The notes: generated by a model not told the origin, from the letters alone. A DNA stretch of 64,000 nt from Streptomyces albireticuli (GCF_021228125.1 NZ_JAJQQS010000011.1:186001-250000); one strand, 5' to 3'; shown: positions 44,297 to 52,940, counted from the first letter of the stretch. Made by a program: numbers and translations.

Positions 44297-45001
44297 TCAC
44301 CCCGGGGAGCGAGCTTCACCCAGCTCCCCTCTCCACCGGCGGTAGAGCTGGTGCGGCACACCCGCCGCGTCCAGCACCCGCCCGGCGACGAAGTCCACGA
44401 GGTCCTGGATGTGCGTCGCACCCGCGTAGAACGCCGGAGAGGCGGGCAGCACCACGGCGCCCGCCTCGTCCAGCGCCACCAGCTGCTTGAGCGTCTGGCC
44501 GCTCAGCGGGGTCTCCCGCACCGCGACCACCAGGGGGCGGCGCTCCTTGAGCGTCACGCTCGCCACCCGCTGGAGCAGGTCCTTCGACAGTCCCAGCGCC
44601 ACCCCGGCCACACAGGCCGTGCTCGCCGGGACGATCAGCATCCCCTTGGCGGGGTACGAACCGGACGACGGGCCGGCCGCGAAATCGCCGGCCGCCCAGT
44701 ACCGCACGTCCGCGAGGGCCGGGTCCGCCACCTCCGTTTCGAAGGTGTGCGGCTTGCCGTCGGCGCCCCGCTCCAGCCAGCTCCGCAGGTCGTCGCGCCA
44801 GTGGGCGTCCCGGAAGGAGATCCCGGTCTCGTCCAGCAGCGTGAGCCGCGAGGCCCGGCTGACCACCAGGTCCACGGCCTCGCCGGCGGCCAGCAGCCCC
44901 CGCACCACGGCCGCCGCGTAGGGCGTCCCGGACGCGCCGGAGACACCGACCACCCAAGGCCGGCGTTCCTGACGTTGCGTTACGTGTTCGTACGGCTCCA
45001 C
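44297..45001 (-). CDS. ubiX: UbiX-type flavin prenyltransferase (menaquinone pathway, MqnM)
   Basis: A 234-residue flavoprotein that makes prenylated FMN, the cofactor of UbiD decarboxylases. The family start is WVVGVSGASGTPYAAAVVRGL, later blocks are GMLIVPASTACVAGVALGLSKDLLQR and RRPLVVAVRETPLS. It should serve the UbiD homologue encoded at 47338-48795 in decarboxylating the naphthoate ring of the menaquinone precursor. The GTG at 45001 is used; an ATG at 45082 (261 aa) is possible but overlaps the -35 box of the divergent promoter. Confidence 0.88.
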   Translation of the reverse strand: MEPYEHVTQRQERRPWVVGVSGASGTPYAAAVVRGLLAAGEAVDLVVSRASRLTLLDETGISFRDAHWRDDLRSWLERGADGKPHTFETEVADPALADVRYWAAGDFAAGPSSGSYPAKGMLIVPASTACVAGVALGLSKDLLQRVASVTLKERRPLVVAVRETPLSGQTLKQLVALDEAGAVVLPASPAFYAGATHIQDLVDFVAGRVLDAAGVPHQLYRRWRGELGEARSPG

Positions 45002-45075
45002 GGCTCCGAGCCTAGCCGCAGGTGCCGGGCGGTCCCCGCCGCAGTCCTGGGCCGGGAACCCGGCGGGAAAGTCCT

Positions 45076-45104
45076 TTGACATGATTAATCGGACTGGATT
45101 CAGT
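45076..45104 (+). promoter_or_regulatory. Candidate promoter of the lipoprotein gene
   Basis: A perfect TTGACA (45076-45081), 17-nt spacer and TTCAGT as a weak -10 (45099-45104). Transcription would start near 45111, downstream of the only ATG of the following ORF. Confidence 0.5.
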
Positions 45105-46256
45105 TGGTTTATCGGCCGCCCCACCGGGCGGCCCTCACACGGGGAGCTCATCATCAGCAGGAAGCGCAAGGTTCTCGCCGCAGTCGGCTGCGTGGCCGTT
45201 CTCACCGCCGGCACGGCGGCCTGCGACGGAGGCGACGCGAACCTCACCCCGGACGCCAAGGTCAAGCAGGCGTTCGACAAGCTCGGCCGGCAGAAGTCGC
45301 TGAGCGCGGAGATAGGTTTCAACGCGAGCGCCGACCAGATCTTCGCCGCGATGAAGGACCAGAAGGACTTCAAGCGCGAGCACGCCGACATGCTGGCGGA
45401 CCTGCGCCTCACCTACTCCCTCAGCTACGACAAGCCGATCAAGGACGTCGACGCCGAGGACGAGAACGGCGAGGGGTCCTTCGCGCTGGGCGGCAAGGAC
45501 GGCAAGCAGATGGTCGAGGTCCGTGCCTTCGGCGCGGACAAGGTCTACCTCCGCGCCGACCTCAAGCGGATCGGCGACCTGGCGGCCAAGGTCGACAAGA
45601 AGGGCCCGGGCAAGTCCTCCGACCGCCCGGACTTCGACGAGCTCGCCAAGAAGGCCGACACGCTCCCCTCCTCGATGGACTCCGTCAAGGGCGCCCTGAA
45701 GGGCGAGTGGGTCGCGATGGACATGAAGTCCTTCGAGGCCTTCAGCAAGGCCAACGGCGGGTCCGACGACAAGGGCAAGCTCGACCCGAAGGACCAGAAG
45801 CAGCTCTTCGACGCGCTGCAGAAGTCCCTCGACGGCAACGCGACCTACAAGGACGCGGGCAAGAAGAACGGCGCCGACCACGTCAAGGTCACCGTGCCGG
45901 CGAAGAAGTTCGCCGAGGACCTCAACAAGAGCCTCAAGCCGCTCCAGGACAAGCTGGGCAGCAAGGGCAAGTCCGACAAGGTCGACGGCGACCTGGACAA
46001 GCTCAAGAACAAGGACGTGACCCTCGACGTCGCCGTCCGCGACGGCATGGTCTCCGCCCTGACCGTCGACCTCGGGCAGCTCGACGACGAGGTCAAGGGC
46101 GAGCTGCCGCTGACGCTCGGCATCAAGGGCGGCGCGGGCAAGGTCCAGGCCCCCACGGGCGCCAAGGAGCTCAAGCCGCAGGACCTGATCGGCGCGGGCA
46201 TGCTGCTCTTCAGCGACAAGATGGGCGGCGGCAAGGACTCGGACATGGGGATCTGA
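45081..46256 (+). CDS. Lipoprotein of unknown function; start probably ATC near 45153
   Basis: An exported lipoprotein with signal ISRKRKVLAAVGCVAVLTAG and lipidation at TAACDGG. The mature part (~360 aa) is Lys/Asp-rich with alternating strands and helices, reminiscent of LppX/LprG-like lipid-binding lipoproteins, but I do not assert the family. The only ATG in frame (45081) overlaps the -35 element and would add ~24 residues before the signal. A GGGGAG site at 45141-45146 points instead to an ATC at 45153 (or 45150), giving an ideal M-S-R-K-R-K-type start. Outer bounds are reported here. Confidence 0.7.
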   Translation: MINRTGFSWFIGRPTGRPSHGELIISRKRKVLAAVGCVAVLTAGTAACDGGDANLTPDAKVKQAFDKLGRQKSLSAEIGFNASADQIFAAMKDQKDFKREHADMLADLRLTYSLSYDKPIKDVDAEDENGEGSFALGGKDGKQMVEVRAFGADKVYLRADLKRIGDLAAKVDKKGPGKSSDRPDFDELAKKADTLPSSMDSVKGALKGEWVAMDMKSFEAFSKANGGSDDKGKLDPKDQKQLFDALQKSLDGNATYKDAGKKNGADHVKVTVPAKKFAEDLNKSLKPLQDKLGSKGKSDKVDGDLDKLKNKDVTLDVAVRDGMVSALTVDLGQLDDEVKGELPLTLGIKGGAGKVQAPTGAKELKPQDLIGAGMLLFSDKMGGGKDSDMGI

Positions 46257-46279
46257 TCCCCACCCGATCTCCTGTGACA

Positions 46280-46326
46280 TACGCCGAAGGGCGGCCCACC
46301 TCGGAGGTGGGCCGCCCTTCGGCGTA
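46280..46326. terminator. 22-bp terminator hairpin between convergent genes
   Basis: A perfect 22-bp stem (46280-46301 with 46305-46326) with a CGG loop, between the lipoprotein and ubiA genes. Confidence 0.85.
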
Positions 46327-46340
46327 CATACGGCCGGGCG

Positions 46341-47261
46341 TCAGACCGTCAGGCCCCGCACCAGCAGGTCCAGCAGCGCGCACACGAAAAGGGCAATTCC
46401 GATGAAGCCGTTGACGCTGAAGAATGCCCGGTTCAGGCGGGACAGGTCGTGCGGCTTGACGATCGTGTGCTCGTAGACGAACGCCACCGCGACCACCGCC
46501 AGGCCCGCCCAGAAGAACACCCCGGCGTCCGTGGCCAGCGCGTACCAGACCAGCAGGGCCGTGGTGACGGCGTGGCAGGCGCGGGCGCCGTACAGGGCGG
46601 CCGGGACGCCGAAGCGGGCCGGCGTGGACTTCACCCCGTGCGCCCGGTCGGCCATCACGTCCTGGCAGGCGAAGATCAGGTCGAAGCCGCCGATCCACAC
46701 GCCCACGGCGAGGCCCAGGATGACCGCGTCCCACGACCACGTGCCCGTGATCGCCAGCCACGCGCCGACCGGGCCCATCGCCTGGGCCAGGCCGAGGATC
46801 GCGTGCGGGAAGTTGGTGAACCGTTTCCCGTAGGGGTAGACGACCATCGGCACGACGGCGATCGGGGCCAGCGCCAGGCACAGCGGGTTCAGCAGCGCGG
46901 CCGCGCCCAGGAAGATCACGACGGCGATCAGCGCGCCGGTCCAGGCCGAGCGCACCGACACGGCGCCGGTGACCAGCTCGCGGCCTGCCGTCCGCGGGTT
47001 ACGGGCGTCGATCTCCCGGTCGATGATGCGGTTGCAGGCCATCGCGAACGTCCGCAGGCCCACCATGGCCACGGTCACCAGGAGCAGCCGCAGCCAGTGT
47101 ATGTCGCCGTACTCCTGGAACATCGCCGTGAACGAGGCGATGTAGGCGAAGGGCAGCGCGAAGATCGAGTGCTCGATCAGCACGAGGCGCAGGAAGGCGC
47201 GCACCCTGCCCCCGGCCGGCGCGGGCCCGGGTCCGACGACCCCTTCGGCGGCAGAGGTCAC
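46341..47261 (-). CDS. ubiA: UbiA-type prenyltransferase (menaquinone pathway, MqnP)
   Basis: A 306-residue membrane prenyltransferase with about nine helices that attaches the polyprenyl chain to the 1,4-dihydroxy-6-naphthoate-type ring. Two Asp-rich Mg-pyrophosphate motifs are seen: NRIIDREIDARNPRT and DLIFACQDVMADRAHGVKS. GTG at 47261 (VTSAAEGVVG) has a GGGG 8 nt upstream; a GTG at 47270 adds three residues. It lies next to the UbiD and UbiX homologues, together forming the late futalosine-pathway set. A role in heme O synthesis is unlikely given the neighbours. Confidence 0.9.
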   Translation of the reverse strand: MTSAAEGVVGPGPAPAGGRVRAFLRLVLIEHSIFALPFAYIASFTAMFQEYGDIHWLRLLLVTVAMVGLRTFAMACNRIIDREIDARNPRTAGRELVTGAVSVRSAWTGALIAVVIFLGAAALLNPLCLALAPIAVVPMVVYPYGKRFTNFPHAILGLAQAMGPVGAWLAITGTWSWDAVILGLAVGVWIGGFDLIFACQDVMADRAHGVKSTPARFGVPAALYGARACHAVTTALLVWYALATDAGVFFWAGLAVVAVAFVYEHTIVKPHDLSRLNRAFFSVNGFIGIALFVCALLDLLVRGLTV

Positions 47262-47337
47262 AGCCCGCACCCCGGTTCGCTCGGGCGGCTCCGGGGGAAC
47301 CCCGGGGCCGCGCCCTCCACAGTCATCGGCCCACGGG

Positions 47338-48795
47338 TCACAGCCCGTACTCCTTCCAGCGCTTCGTCACCCGATCGGCGACTTCCGGATCCGACTCGAC
47401 CATCCGCGGCCAGCCGCCGTCCCGGGTGTAGCCCTCCTCGGGCCACTTCGCCGTCGCGTCGATGCCCGCCTTGCCGCCCCAGAACTGCTGGTACGACGCG
47501 TGGTCGAGGTGGTCGACCGGACCCTCCACGACCGTGAGGTCGCGGGCGTAGTCCGTGTTGCCGAGGGCGCGCCAGGAGACCTCGTGCAGGTCGTGGACGT
47601 CGCAGTCGCTGTCCACCACGATGATCAGCTTGGTCAGCGACATCATGTGGGCGCCCCAGATGGCGTGCATGACCTTCTGGGCGTGCTTGGGGTACTTCTT
47701 GTCGATCGACACGATCGCGCAGTTGTGGAAGCCGCCGGACTCCGGCAGGTGGTAGTCCACGATGTCCGGCACGATGATCTTCAGCAGGGGCAGGAAGAAA
47801 CGCTCCGTCGCCCGCCCGAGCGGCCCGTCCTCCGTCGGCGGCCGGCCGACCACGATCGACTGGAGCAGCGGGCGCCGCCGCATCGTCACACAGTCGATGC
47901 GCAGGGCCGGGAAGGGCTCCTGCGGGGTGTAGAAGCCCGTGTGGTCGCCGAAGGGACCCTCCGGGAGCATCTCGCCGGGCTCCAGCCAGCCCTCCAGGAC
48001 GACCTCCGCGTTGGCGGGGACCTGGAGCGGCACCGTCTTGCAGTCGACCATCTCGATCCGCTTGCCGGAGACGAAGCCCGCGAAGAGGTACTCGTCGATG
48101 TCGCCGGGGAGCGGGGCGGTCGAGGCGTAGGTGACGGCCGGGGGGCAGCCGAAGGCGATCGCGACGGGCAGCTTCTCACCGCGCTTGGCGGCCACCTGGT
48201 AGTGGTTGCGGCTGTCCTTGTGGATCTGCCAGTGCATCCCGATGGTGCGCTTGTCGTGCCGCTGGAGGCGGTAGAGGCCGAGGTTGCGGACGCCGGTCTC
48301 GGGGTGCTTGGTGTGGGTGAGGCCGAGGTTGAAGAAGGAGCCGCCGTCCTCGGGCCAGGTGAAGAGCGCGGGCAGCTGGTCGAGGTCGACGTCGTCGCCG
48401 GTGAGGACCACGTCCTGGACCGGGGCGCTGTCGGACTTCACCTTCTTCGGCGGTACGTGCGCCACCGAGCCCAGCTTGCCGAAGGCCTCGCGGATGCCGA
48501 CGAAGCCCTGCGGCAGCTCGGGCTTGAGCAGTCCGCCGATCTTCTCGCTGATCTCGTCGTAGGACTTCAGGCCGAGCGCCTTGAGCAGCCGGCGGTCGGT
48601 GCCGAAGACGTTCATGGCGAGCGGCATGGCCGCGCCCTTGACGTTCTCGAAGAGCAGCGCGGGGCCACCCGCTTTGTTCACTCTGTCGACGATCTCCCCG
48701 ATTTCCAGGTACGGGTCGACTTCGGCCTTGATGCGCTTGAGGTCGCCGTCGCGTTCCAGCGCCCGGAGGAACGAGCGGAGATCGTCGTAAGCCAT
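47338..48795 (-). CDS. ubiD: UbiD-family decarboxylase (menaquinone pathway, MqnL)
   Basis: A 485-residue prenyl-FMN-dependent decarboxylase. Family blocks: MAYDDLRSFLRALERDGDLKRI start, FNLGLTHTKHPETGVRNLGLYR, GPFGDHTGFYTPQEPFPALRI (active-site loop; Asp in place of the more usual Glu of GEHTG), and WGAHMMSLTKLIIVVDSDCDVHDLHEVSW. It should remove the ring carboxylate after prenylation by the UbiA homologue and needs the UbiX product as cofactor. ATG at 48795. The upstream frame to 48810 has only a weak ribosome site. Confidence 0.9.
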   Translation of the reverse strand: MAYDDLRSFLRALERDGDLKRIKAEVDPYLEIGEIVDRVNKAGGPALLFENVKGAAMPLAMNVFGTDRRLLKALGLKSYDEISEKIGGLLKPELPQGFVGIREAFGKLGSVAHVPPKKVKSDSAPVQDVVLTGDDVDLDQLPALFTWPEDGGSFFNLGLTHTKHPETGVRNLGLYRLQRHDKRTIGMHWQIHKDSRNHYQVAAKRGEKLPVAIAFGCPPAVTYASTAPLPGDIDEYLFAGFVSGKRIEMVDCKTVPLQVPANAEVVLEGWLEPGEMLPEGPFGDHTGFYTPQEPFPALRIDCVTMRRRPLLQSIVVGRPPTEDGPLGRATERFFLPLLKIIVPDIVDYHLPESGGFHNCAIVSIDKKYPKHAQKVMHAIWGAHMMSLTKLIIVVDSDCDVHDLHEVSWRALGNTDYARDLTVVEGPVDHLDHASYQQFWGGKAGIDATAKWPEEGYTRDGGWPRMVESDPEVADRVTKRWKEYGL

Positions 48796-48881
48796 GCGTT
48801 CCAGTATCAAGCACGCACTACCCTGGACCGGTATCGGGGCCGCCCAGCGGCCCGTACCGCCGCACCGGGGAGTCCGCCACC

Positions 48882-49205
48882 ATGCTCAGGTATCTGCCGT
48901 TCCTGCTGATCCTGGCGTTGTGGATCTATGCCTTCATCGACTGTCTGAACACCCCGGAGAAGGAGGTCCGCGGCCTGCCGAAGATCGCTTGGGTGTTTGT
49001 GATCCTGCTCTTCGGCGAGGTGCTGATCGGGCCGGTCGCCTGGCTGGTCGCGGGGCGGCCGCGGGCCGCGGCGGGCGGCCGGGGCGCGGCCGGCGGGCAG
49101 CGGTGGGTCGCGCCCGACGACAACCCCGAGTTCCTCCGGTCCCTCAAGCGGGACCAGGACGGCGACACGGGCGGCCCGCGGGGCGAGACCCCGCCGACCG
49201 TCTGA
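48882..49205 (+). CDS. PLDc_N-type small membrane protein
   Basis: A 107-residue protein with two hydrophobic helices: MLRYLPFLLILALWIYAFIDCL and IAWVFVILLFGEVLIGPVAWLV, joined by the acidic NTPEKEVRGLPK loop. This matches the phospholipase-D-nuclease N-terminal domain, which in streptomycetes often occurs alone without the nuclease. The C-terminal ~45 residues are polar and include RWVAPDDNPEFLRSLKRD. ATG start; divergent from ubiD. Function is unknown. Confidence 0.8.
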   Translation: MLRYLPFLLILALWIYAFIDCLNTPEKEVRGLPKIAWVFVILLFGEVLIGPVAWLVAGRPRAAAGGRGAAGGQRWVAPDDNPEFLRSLKRDQDGDTGGPRGETPPTV

Positions 49206-49703
49206 GCCCGGACCCCGGCGCGGCCTTGCCCCACGGCCCGACCCACGGCCCGGCGCGCGGCCCGGCACGCGGCAGGACGGCGGCGGAAGGGGGCGGGGCG
49301 GGGAGGGCTCCGGAGAGGGCGTAAAGCGTGATTTGCGGCGACTTTCGGGGTTCATCACTCCTGTGACAGGGGCCGTAAATCATGCAGCCCCGGAGGACCC
49401 TCCCCGCCCCGCCCCCGACCCCACCCCGTACCCCCCCCCCCTTGAGAACGGGCACGACCACCATCCGCCTGCCCACCGTCCGGGGGACGGCACCCGCGCC
49501 CGACCGGCCGTCCGGAGTAGCCGTGCATCGCCCGATCGGGTAGCTCCACGGCGGACACCGGGCGCACCCGCCCGTCAACTCCCCCGCCTCCACAGCCATT
49601 TGGTGCATCGTTCACGCATCTCCTCCTGTCCCGTGCACGGGCGTGACGGAAGAGTCCTGCGGGCAAGACTGAGGCCCACGCGACTCCAGGGAGAGGGGCA
49701 CGC
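49206..49703. other. Intergenic region with large inverted repeat and poly-C run
   Basis: About 500 bp with no convincing gene. It contains an inverted repeat (49289-49416), an 11-C run at 49431-49441, and the promoter of the phosphoesterase gene. A short GTTCACG at about 49611 is reminiscent of one PhoP half-site but is isolated. Confidence 0.5.
49289..49416. repeat. Long hairpin: 19-bp basal stem plus apical stem
   Basis: Arms 49289-49307 and 49398-49416 are perfectly complementary over 19 bp. Inside, GTGATTTGCGG and CCGTAAATCAT can pair with two mismatches or wobbles. Possible terminator, attenuator or structured RNA. Confidence 0.7.
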
Positions 49704-51131
49704 ATGCCCGACATGACCCGACGCAGACTCCTCGGCACGGCGGCGGGCGCGGTCGGCGGCGCCGCGGCACTGTCGCTGCTGCCGCCGAGCGTGCGGCGGG
49801 CCGTCGCCGCGGGCCCGGCCCGCAGCGGCTCGCTGAACGACATCGAACACGTGGTCCTGCTGATGCAGGAGAACCGCTCCTTCGACCACTACTTCGGCAC
49901 CCTCAAGGGCGTCCGGGGCTTCTCCGACCCGGACGCCCTGACCCTGCCGGACGGCCGCTCCGTCTTCCACCAGCCGGACGAGGCGAACCCGACGGGCTAT
50001 CTGCTCCCGTTCCACCTCGACACCCGCCGCACCAGCGCCCAGGCCATCCCGTCCACCAGCCACGCCTGGTCGGTGCAGCACGAGGCGTGGAACGGCGGCC
50101 GGATGGACCGCTGGCTGCCCGCGCACCGCAAGGCCGACGGCGCGAACGGCCCGTACGTGATGGGCTACCACACCCGCGAGGACATCCCCTTCCAGTTCGC
50201 CCTCGCCGAGGCGTTCACCCTCTGCGACAACTACTTCTGCTCGGTCTTCGGCCCCACCTGGCCCAACCGGCTCTACTGGATGACCGGCACCATCGACCCC
50301 GGCGGCACCCGGGGCGGCCCCGTCGTCGACAACCTCGCCCCCAAGCCGTACCGCTGGACCACCTACGCCGAACGGCTCCAGGCCAAGGGCGTCAGCTGGC
50401 GCGTCTACCAGCAGCAGGACAACTACGGCTGCAACATGCTGGAGCAGTTCCAGGCCTTCAGGGAGGCCCGGCCGGGCGACCCGCTGTACGAGCGGGGCAT
50501 GCGCCGGCTGCCCGAGGGCACCTTCGAGGACGACGCCCGGAACGACCGGCTCCCGGCCGTCTCCTGGATCATCCCGACCGCGGCCGAGTCCGAGCACCCG
50601 AGGCACCTGCCGGCGGCGGGAGCCGCGTTCGTCGCGAAGAAGATCGAGGCCATCGCCGACAACCCCGACGTCTGGCGGAAGACCGTCTTCATCCTGAACT
50701 ACGACGAGAACGACGGCCTCTTCGACCACGTGCCACCGCCGGTGCCCCCGGCGGGCACGGCGAACGAGTTCGTCAAGGGGCTGCCGATCGGCGGCGGCTA
50801 CCGGGTGCCCTGCCTGATCGTCTCGCCGTGGACGGTCGGCGGCTGGGCGGCCGGCGACCCCTTCGACCACACCTCCGTGCTCCGCTTCCTGGAGCGCTGG
50901 ACCGGCGTCGAGGAGCCCAACATCAGCGACTGGCGGCGCTCCGCCTTCGGCGACCTGACCTCGGCCTTCGGCTTCTCCGGCACCCGGGCGGCGCCGCCGG
51001 CGCTGCCCCGGGACACGGGCCCCCGGCTGGAGCAGGCGCGGCGGGACGTCGCGAGCCTGCCCAAGCCGAAGCTGCCGGGGGCGGCGCAGGAGTTCCCCGT
51101 CCAGGAGGCCGGGACGCGCCCGAGGCGCTGA
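49704..51131 (+). CDS. Tat-exported phosphoesterase (phospholipase C / acid phosphatase family)
   Basis: A 475-residue phosphoesterase. Twin-arginine signal TRRRLLGTAAGAVGGAAALSLL is at the N-terminus. Catalytic landmarks are HVVLLMQENRSFDHYFGTL (~48-66), FGPTWPNRLYWMTGT and the metal-site segment ILNYDENDGLFDHVPPP; a late FDHTSVLRFLE is typical. The family cleaves phospholipid or phosphodiester head groups. Classical bacterial phospholipases C of the family carry two extra C-terminal domains (~700 aa); these are absent here and the C-terminus is a low-complexity tail. GGAGAGGGG lies 5 nt before the ATG. Confidence 0.85.
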   Translation: MPDMTRRRLLGTAAGAVGGAAALSLLPPSVRRAVAAGPARSGSLNDIEHVVLLMQENRSFDHYFGTLKGVRGFSDPDALTLPDGRSVFHQPDEANPTGYLLPFHLDTRRTSAQAIPSTSHAWSVQHEAWNGGRMDRWLPAHRKADGANGPYVMGYHTREDIPFQFALAEAFTLCDNYFCSVFGPTWPNRLYWMTGTIDPGGTRGGPVVDNLAPKPYRWTTYAERLQAKGVSWRVYQQQDNYGCNMLEQFQAFREARPGDPLYERGMRRLPEGTFEDDARNDRLPAVSWIIPTAAESEHPRHLPAAGAAFVAKKIEAIADNPDVWRKTVFILNYDENDGLFDHVPPPVPPAGTANEFVKGLPIGGGYRVPCLIVSPWTVGGWAAGDPFDHTSVLRFLERWTGVEEPNISDWRRSAFGDLTSAFGFSGTRAAPPALPRDTGPRLEQARRDVASLPKPKLPGAAQEFPVQEAGTRPRR

Positions 51132-51172
51132 GACCGGCCGCCCGGGCCCGTAGGGAGCGGTTCCGCGACGGC

Positions 51173-51697
51173 CTACGAGCCCCTCAGCTCGTACTCCGCC
51201 CGCAGCTTGCGCCACCGCTCCAGCGTCCACCCCGACCAGTCCGCGGGCCGGCCCGCCAGCGCCTCCAGCAGGTACTCGAAGTGGTGGTGCCAGCCCGCGA
51301 GGCAGTCCAGGCGGACGCTCTCGGAGCAGGCCAGCTCGTTGGTGAAGTGCAGCAGCGTCCCGCCGACGCTCGACGGTGCGGGCTCCAGCTCGAAGCGGAT
51401 CCGGCCGTGGATGTCGACGGTGTACTCGGCGACCCGCTCGGGCTGCCAGGCGGTCACCCGGCCGGGCGCGACCGTGGCGTGCCCCTCGGGGTCGGTGTTG
51501 AGCCAGCGCAGCGTGATGGCGCCGCCCTCGCGCTGCTCGAAGGGGTCGGCGGCGGCCAGCCAGGTGGGCAGGCCCTCGGGGGTCGCGACGGCGTGCCAGA
51601 CCTCCGCCACGGGGAAGGGCGCCGACAGCTCGTAGCGGAGCAGGTGGTCGTCGACGCCCCGCTTCTCGGACCGGCCGTACAGGGAGGGGATCTCCAT
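51173..51697 (-). CDS. SRPBCC (AHSA1-like) domain protein
   Basis: A 174-residue helix-grip protein. The pattern LRYELSAPFPVAEVWHAVATPEGLPTWLAAADPFEQREGG at the start and LLHFTNELACSESVRLDCLAGWHHHFEYLLEAL at the end are typical of AHSA1-like SRPBCC domains, which bind hydrophobic ligands in a cavity. ATG at 51697 (MEIPSLYGRSEK); the longer frame to 51733 lacks support. Convergent with the phosphoesterase gene. Specific ligand unknown. Confidence 0.8.
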   Translation of the reverse strand: MEIPSLYGRSEKRGVDDHLLRYELSAPFPVAEVWHAVATPEGLPTWLAAADPFEQREGGAITLRWLNTDPEGHATVAPGRVTAWQPERVAEYTVDIHGRIRFELEPAPSSVGGTLLHFTNELACSESVRLDCLAGWHHHFEYLLEALAGRPADWSGWTLERWRKLRAEYELRGS

Positions 51698-51710
51698 GGG
51701 TCCAGCTCTA

Positions 51711-51755
51711 CCACCGAGGCCCGCCCCCCGCACGGCGGGGGACGGGCCTCGGTGG
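51711..51755 (-). terminator. Strong hairpin downstream of the ccs operon
   Basis: Perfect 13-bp outer stem (51711-51723 with 51743-51755) and a further C-run/G-run inner pairing. It lies between ccsB and the SRPBCC gene, just 5' to the latter's ATG. Confidence 0.75.
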
Positions 51756-51782
51756 GCGCGGCGCGAGGGCCGTAAGGGTGGC

Positions 51783-52940
51783 TCAGACGCCGGCGTAGGA
51801 GTGCTTGCCGGTGACGAAGATGTTCACGCCGTAGTAGTTGAAGATGTACGTGGCGAAGGCGAACAGCGCGATGTAGGCGGCCTTGCGGCCCTTCCAGCCG
51901 GCGGTGGCCCGGGCGTGCAGGTAGGTGGCGTAGGCGACCCAGGTGATGAAGGACCAGACCTCCTTGGGGTCCCAGCCCCAGTAGCGGCCCCAGGCGGCCT
52001 CGGCCCAGATCGCGCCCGCGATGATCGTGAACGTCCACAGCGGGAAGACGGTCGCGTTGATGCGGTAGGCGAACTTGTCGAGGGTGGCCGCCGACGGCAG
52101 GCGCATCACGAAGGAGTCCGTGCCCTTGGCGAGCTTCGTCTTGAAGCGGACGTATCCGCGGCCCTTGGCCGGGAGCTCTGCCAGCAGGCGGTTCAGGCCG
52201 TCGGTGCCGACGTGGCCCCGCTCCAGGCGCTCCTCGTAGCCGTTGCGGAAGAGGTAGAAGAGCGTGGCGGCCGCGCCCACCCACAGGGACGCGCCCGAGA
52301 TGATGGCGCAGGAGACGTGGATCCACAGCCAGTACGAGTGGAGGGCCGGCACCAGCTGGTCGCTGTCGGTGTAGAGCACCGAGACGGCCAGGCCCAGGTC
52401 GAGCAGGATGGTGGTGACCAGCGGCAGGCCGAGCCAGCGCACGTTCTTCTTGGCGACCAGCAGACCGAGGTAGACGGCGACCACGACCATGCCGAAGGTC
52501 GTGGAGAACTCGTACATGTTGCCCCACGGCGCCCGCTCCACGGAGAGCGCGCGGGTGAGCACGCCGCCCGCGTGGAGCAGGAAGCCGAGGACGGTCAGCG
52601 AGACCGCGATCCGGCCGTAGACGTCGCCCTTCTCGCTGGTGCCCGCGGCGCCCGGCCCGTCCGGGACGTCCCGGCCGCCGGCGACGGCGCGGGTGACGAC
52701 CTTGGGGCGTTCCAGCACGGCGGTGCCGCCGCTCCCCTGGGCGCCCTGGGCGGCCGCGGAGGCGGCCTTCGCCTCGGTGGTGATCGCGGCGGCGGTCCGG
52801 GCGACCGCGCTGCGGCTGCCGAACACCCACTCCGCGATGTGCGCGAGGAAGGCCAGGGTGTAGACGGCCATGGCGGAGTACACCAGCACATTGCTGAGGT
52901 TCGCCATGTTCTCGTTGGCTGCGGCAGCGATGGGGATCAC
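51783..52940 (-). CDS. ccsB: Cytochrome c biogenesis protein CcsB (ResC-like)
   Basis: A 385-residue integral membrane protein of System II cytochrome c maturation; it handles heme delivery with ResB. The tryptophan-rich heme-handling motif is seen as WGRYWGWDPKEVWSFITW near residue 320, and conserved His residues occur in LLHAGGVLTR, LHSYWLWIHVSCAII and YLHARATAGW. A ~60-residue polar insert (~50-110) separates helices 1 and 2. The GTG at 52940 overlaps the resB stop. Last gene of the resA-ccdA-resB-ccsB operon. Confidence 0.93.
   Translation of the reverse strand: MIPIAAAANENMANLSNVLVYSAMAVYTLAFLAHIAEWVFGSRSAVARTAAAITTEAKAASAAAQGAQGSGGTAVLERPKVVTRAVAGGRDVPDGPGAAGTSEKGDVYGRIAVSLTVLGFLLHAGGVLTRALSVERAPWGNMYEFSTTFGMVVVAVYLGLLVAKKNVRWLGLPLVTTILLDLGLAVSVLYTDSDQLVPALHSYWLWIHVSCAIISGASLWVGAAATLFYLFRNGYEERLERGHVGTDGLNRLLAELPAKGRGYVRFKTKLAKGTDSFVMRLPSAATLDKFAYRINATVFPLWTFTIIAGAIWAEAAWGRYWGWDPKEVWSFITWVAYATYLHARATAGWKGRKAAYIALFAFATYIFNYYGVNIFVTGKHSYAGV

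Noticed and set aside
45002..45082. UbiX homologue starting at ATG 45082
   Set aside because: Possible, but it would overlap the divergent -35 box and add a non-conserved 27-residue stretch; not excluded.
49605..49640. PHO-box-like GTTCACG before the phosphoesterase gene
   Set aside because: Only one half-site is seen; PhoP boxes need at least two direct 11-nt repeats, and the following unit does not match.
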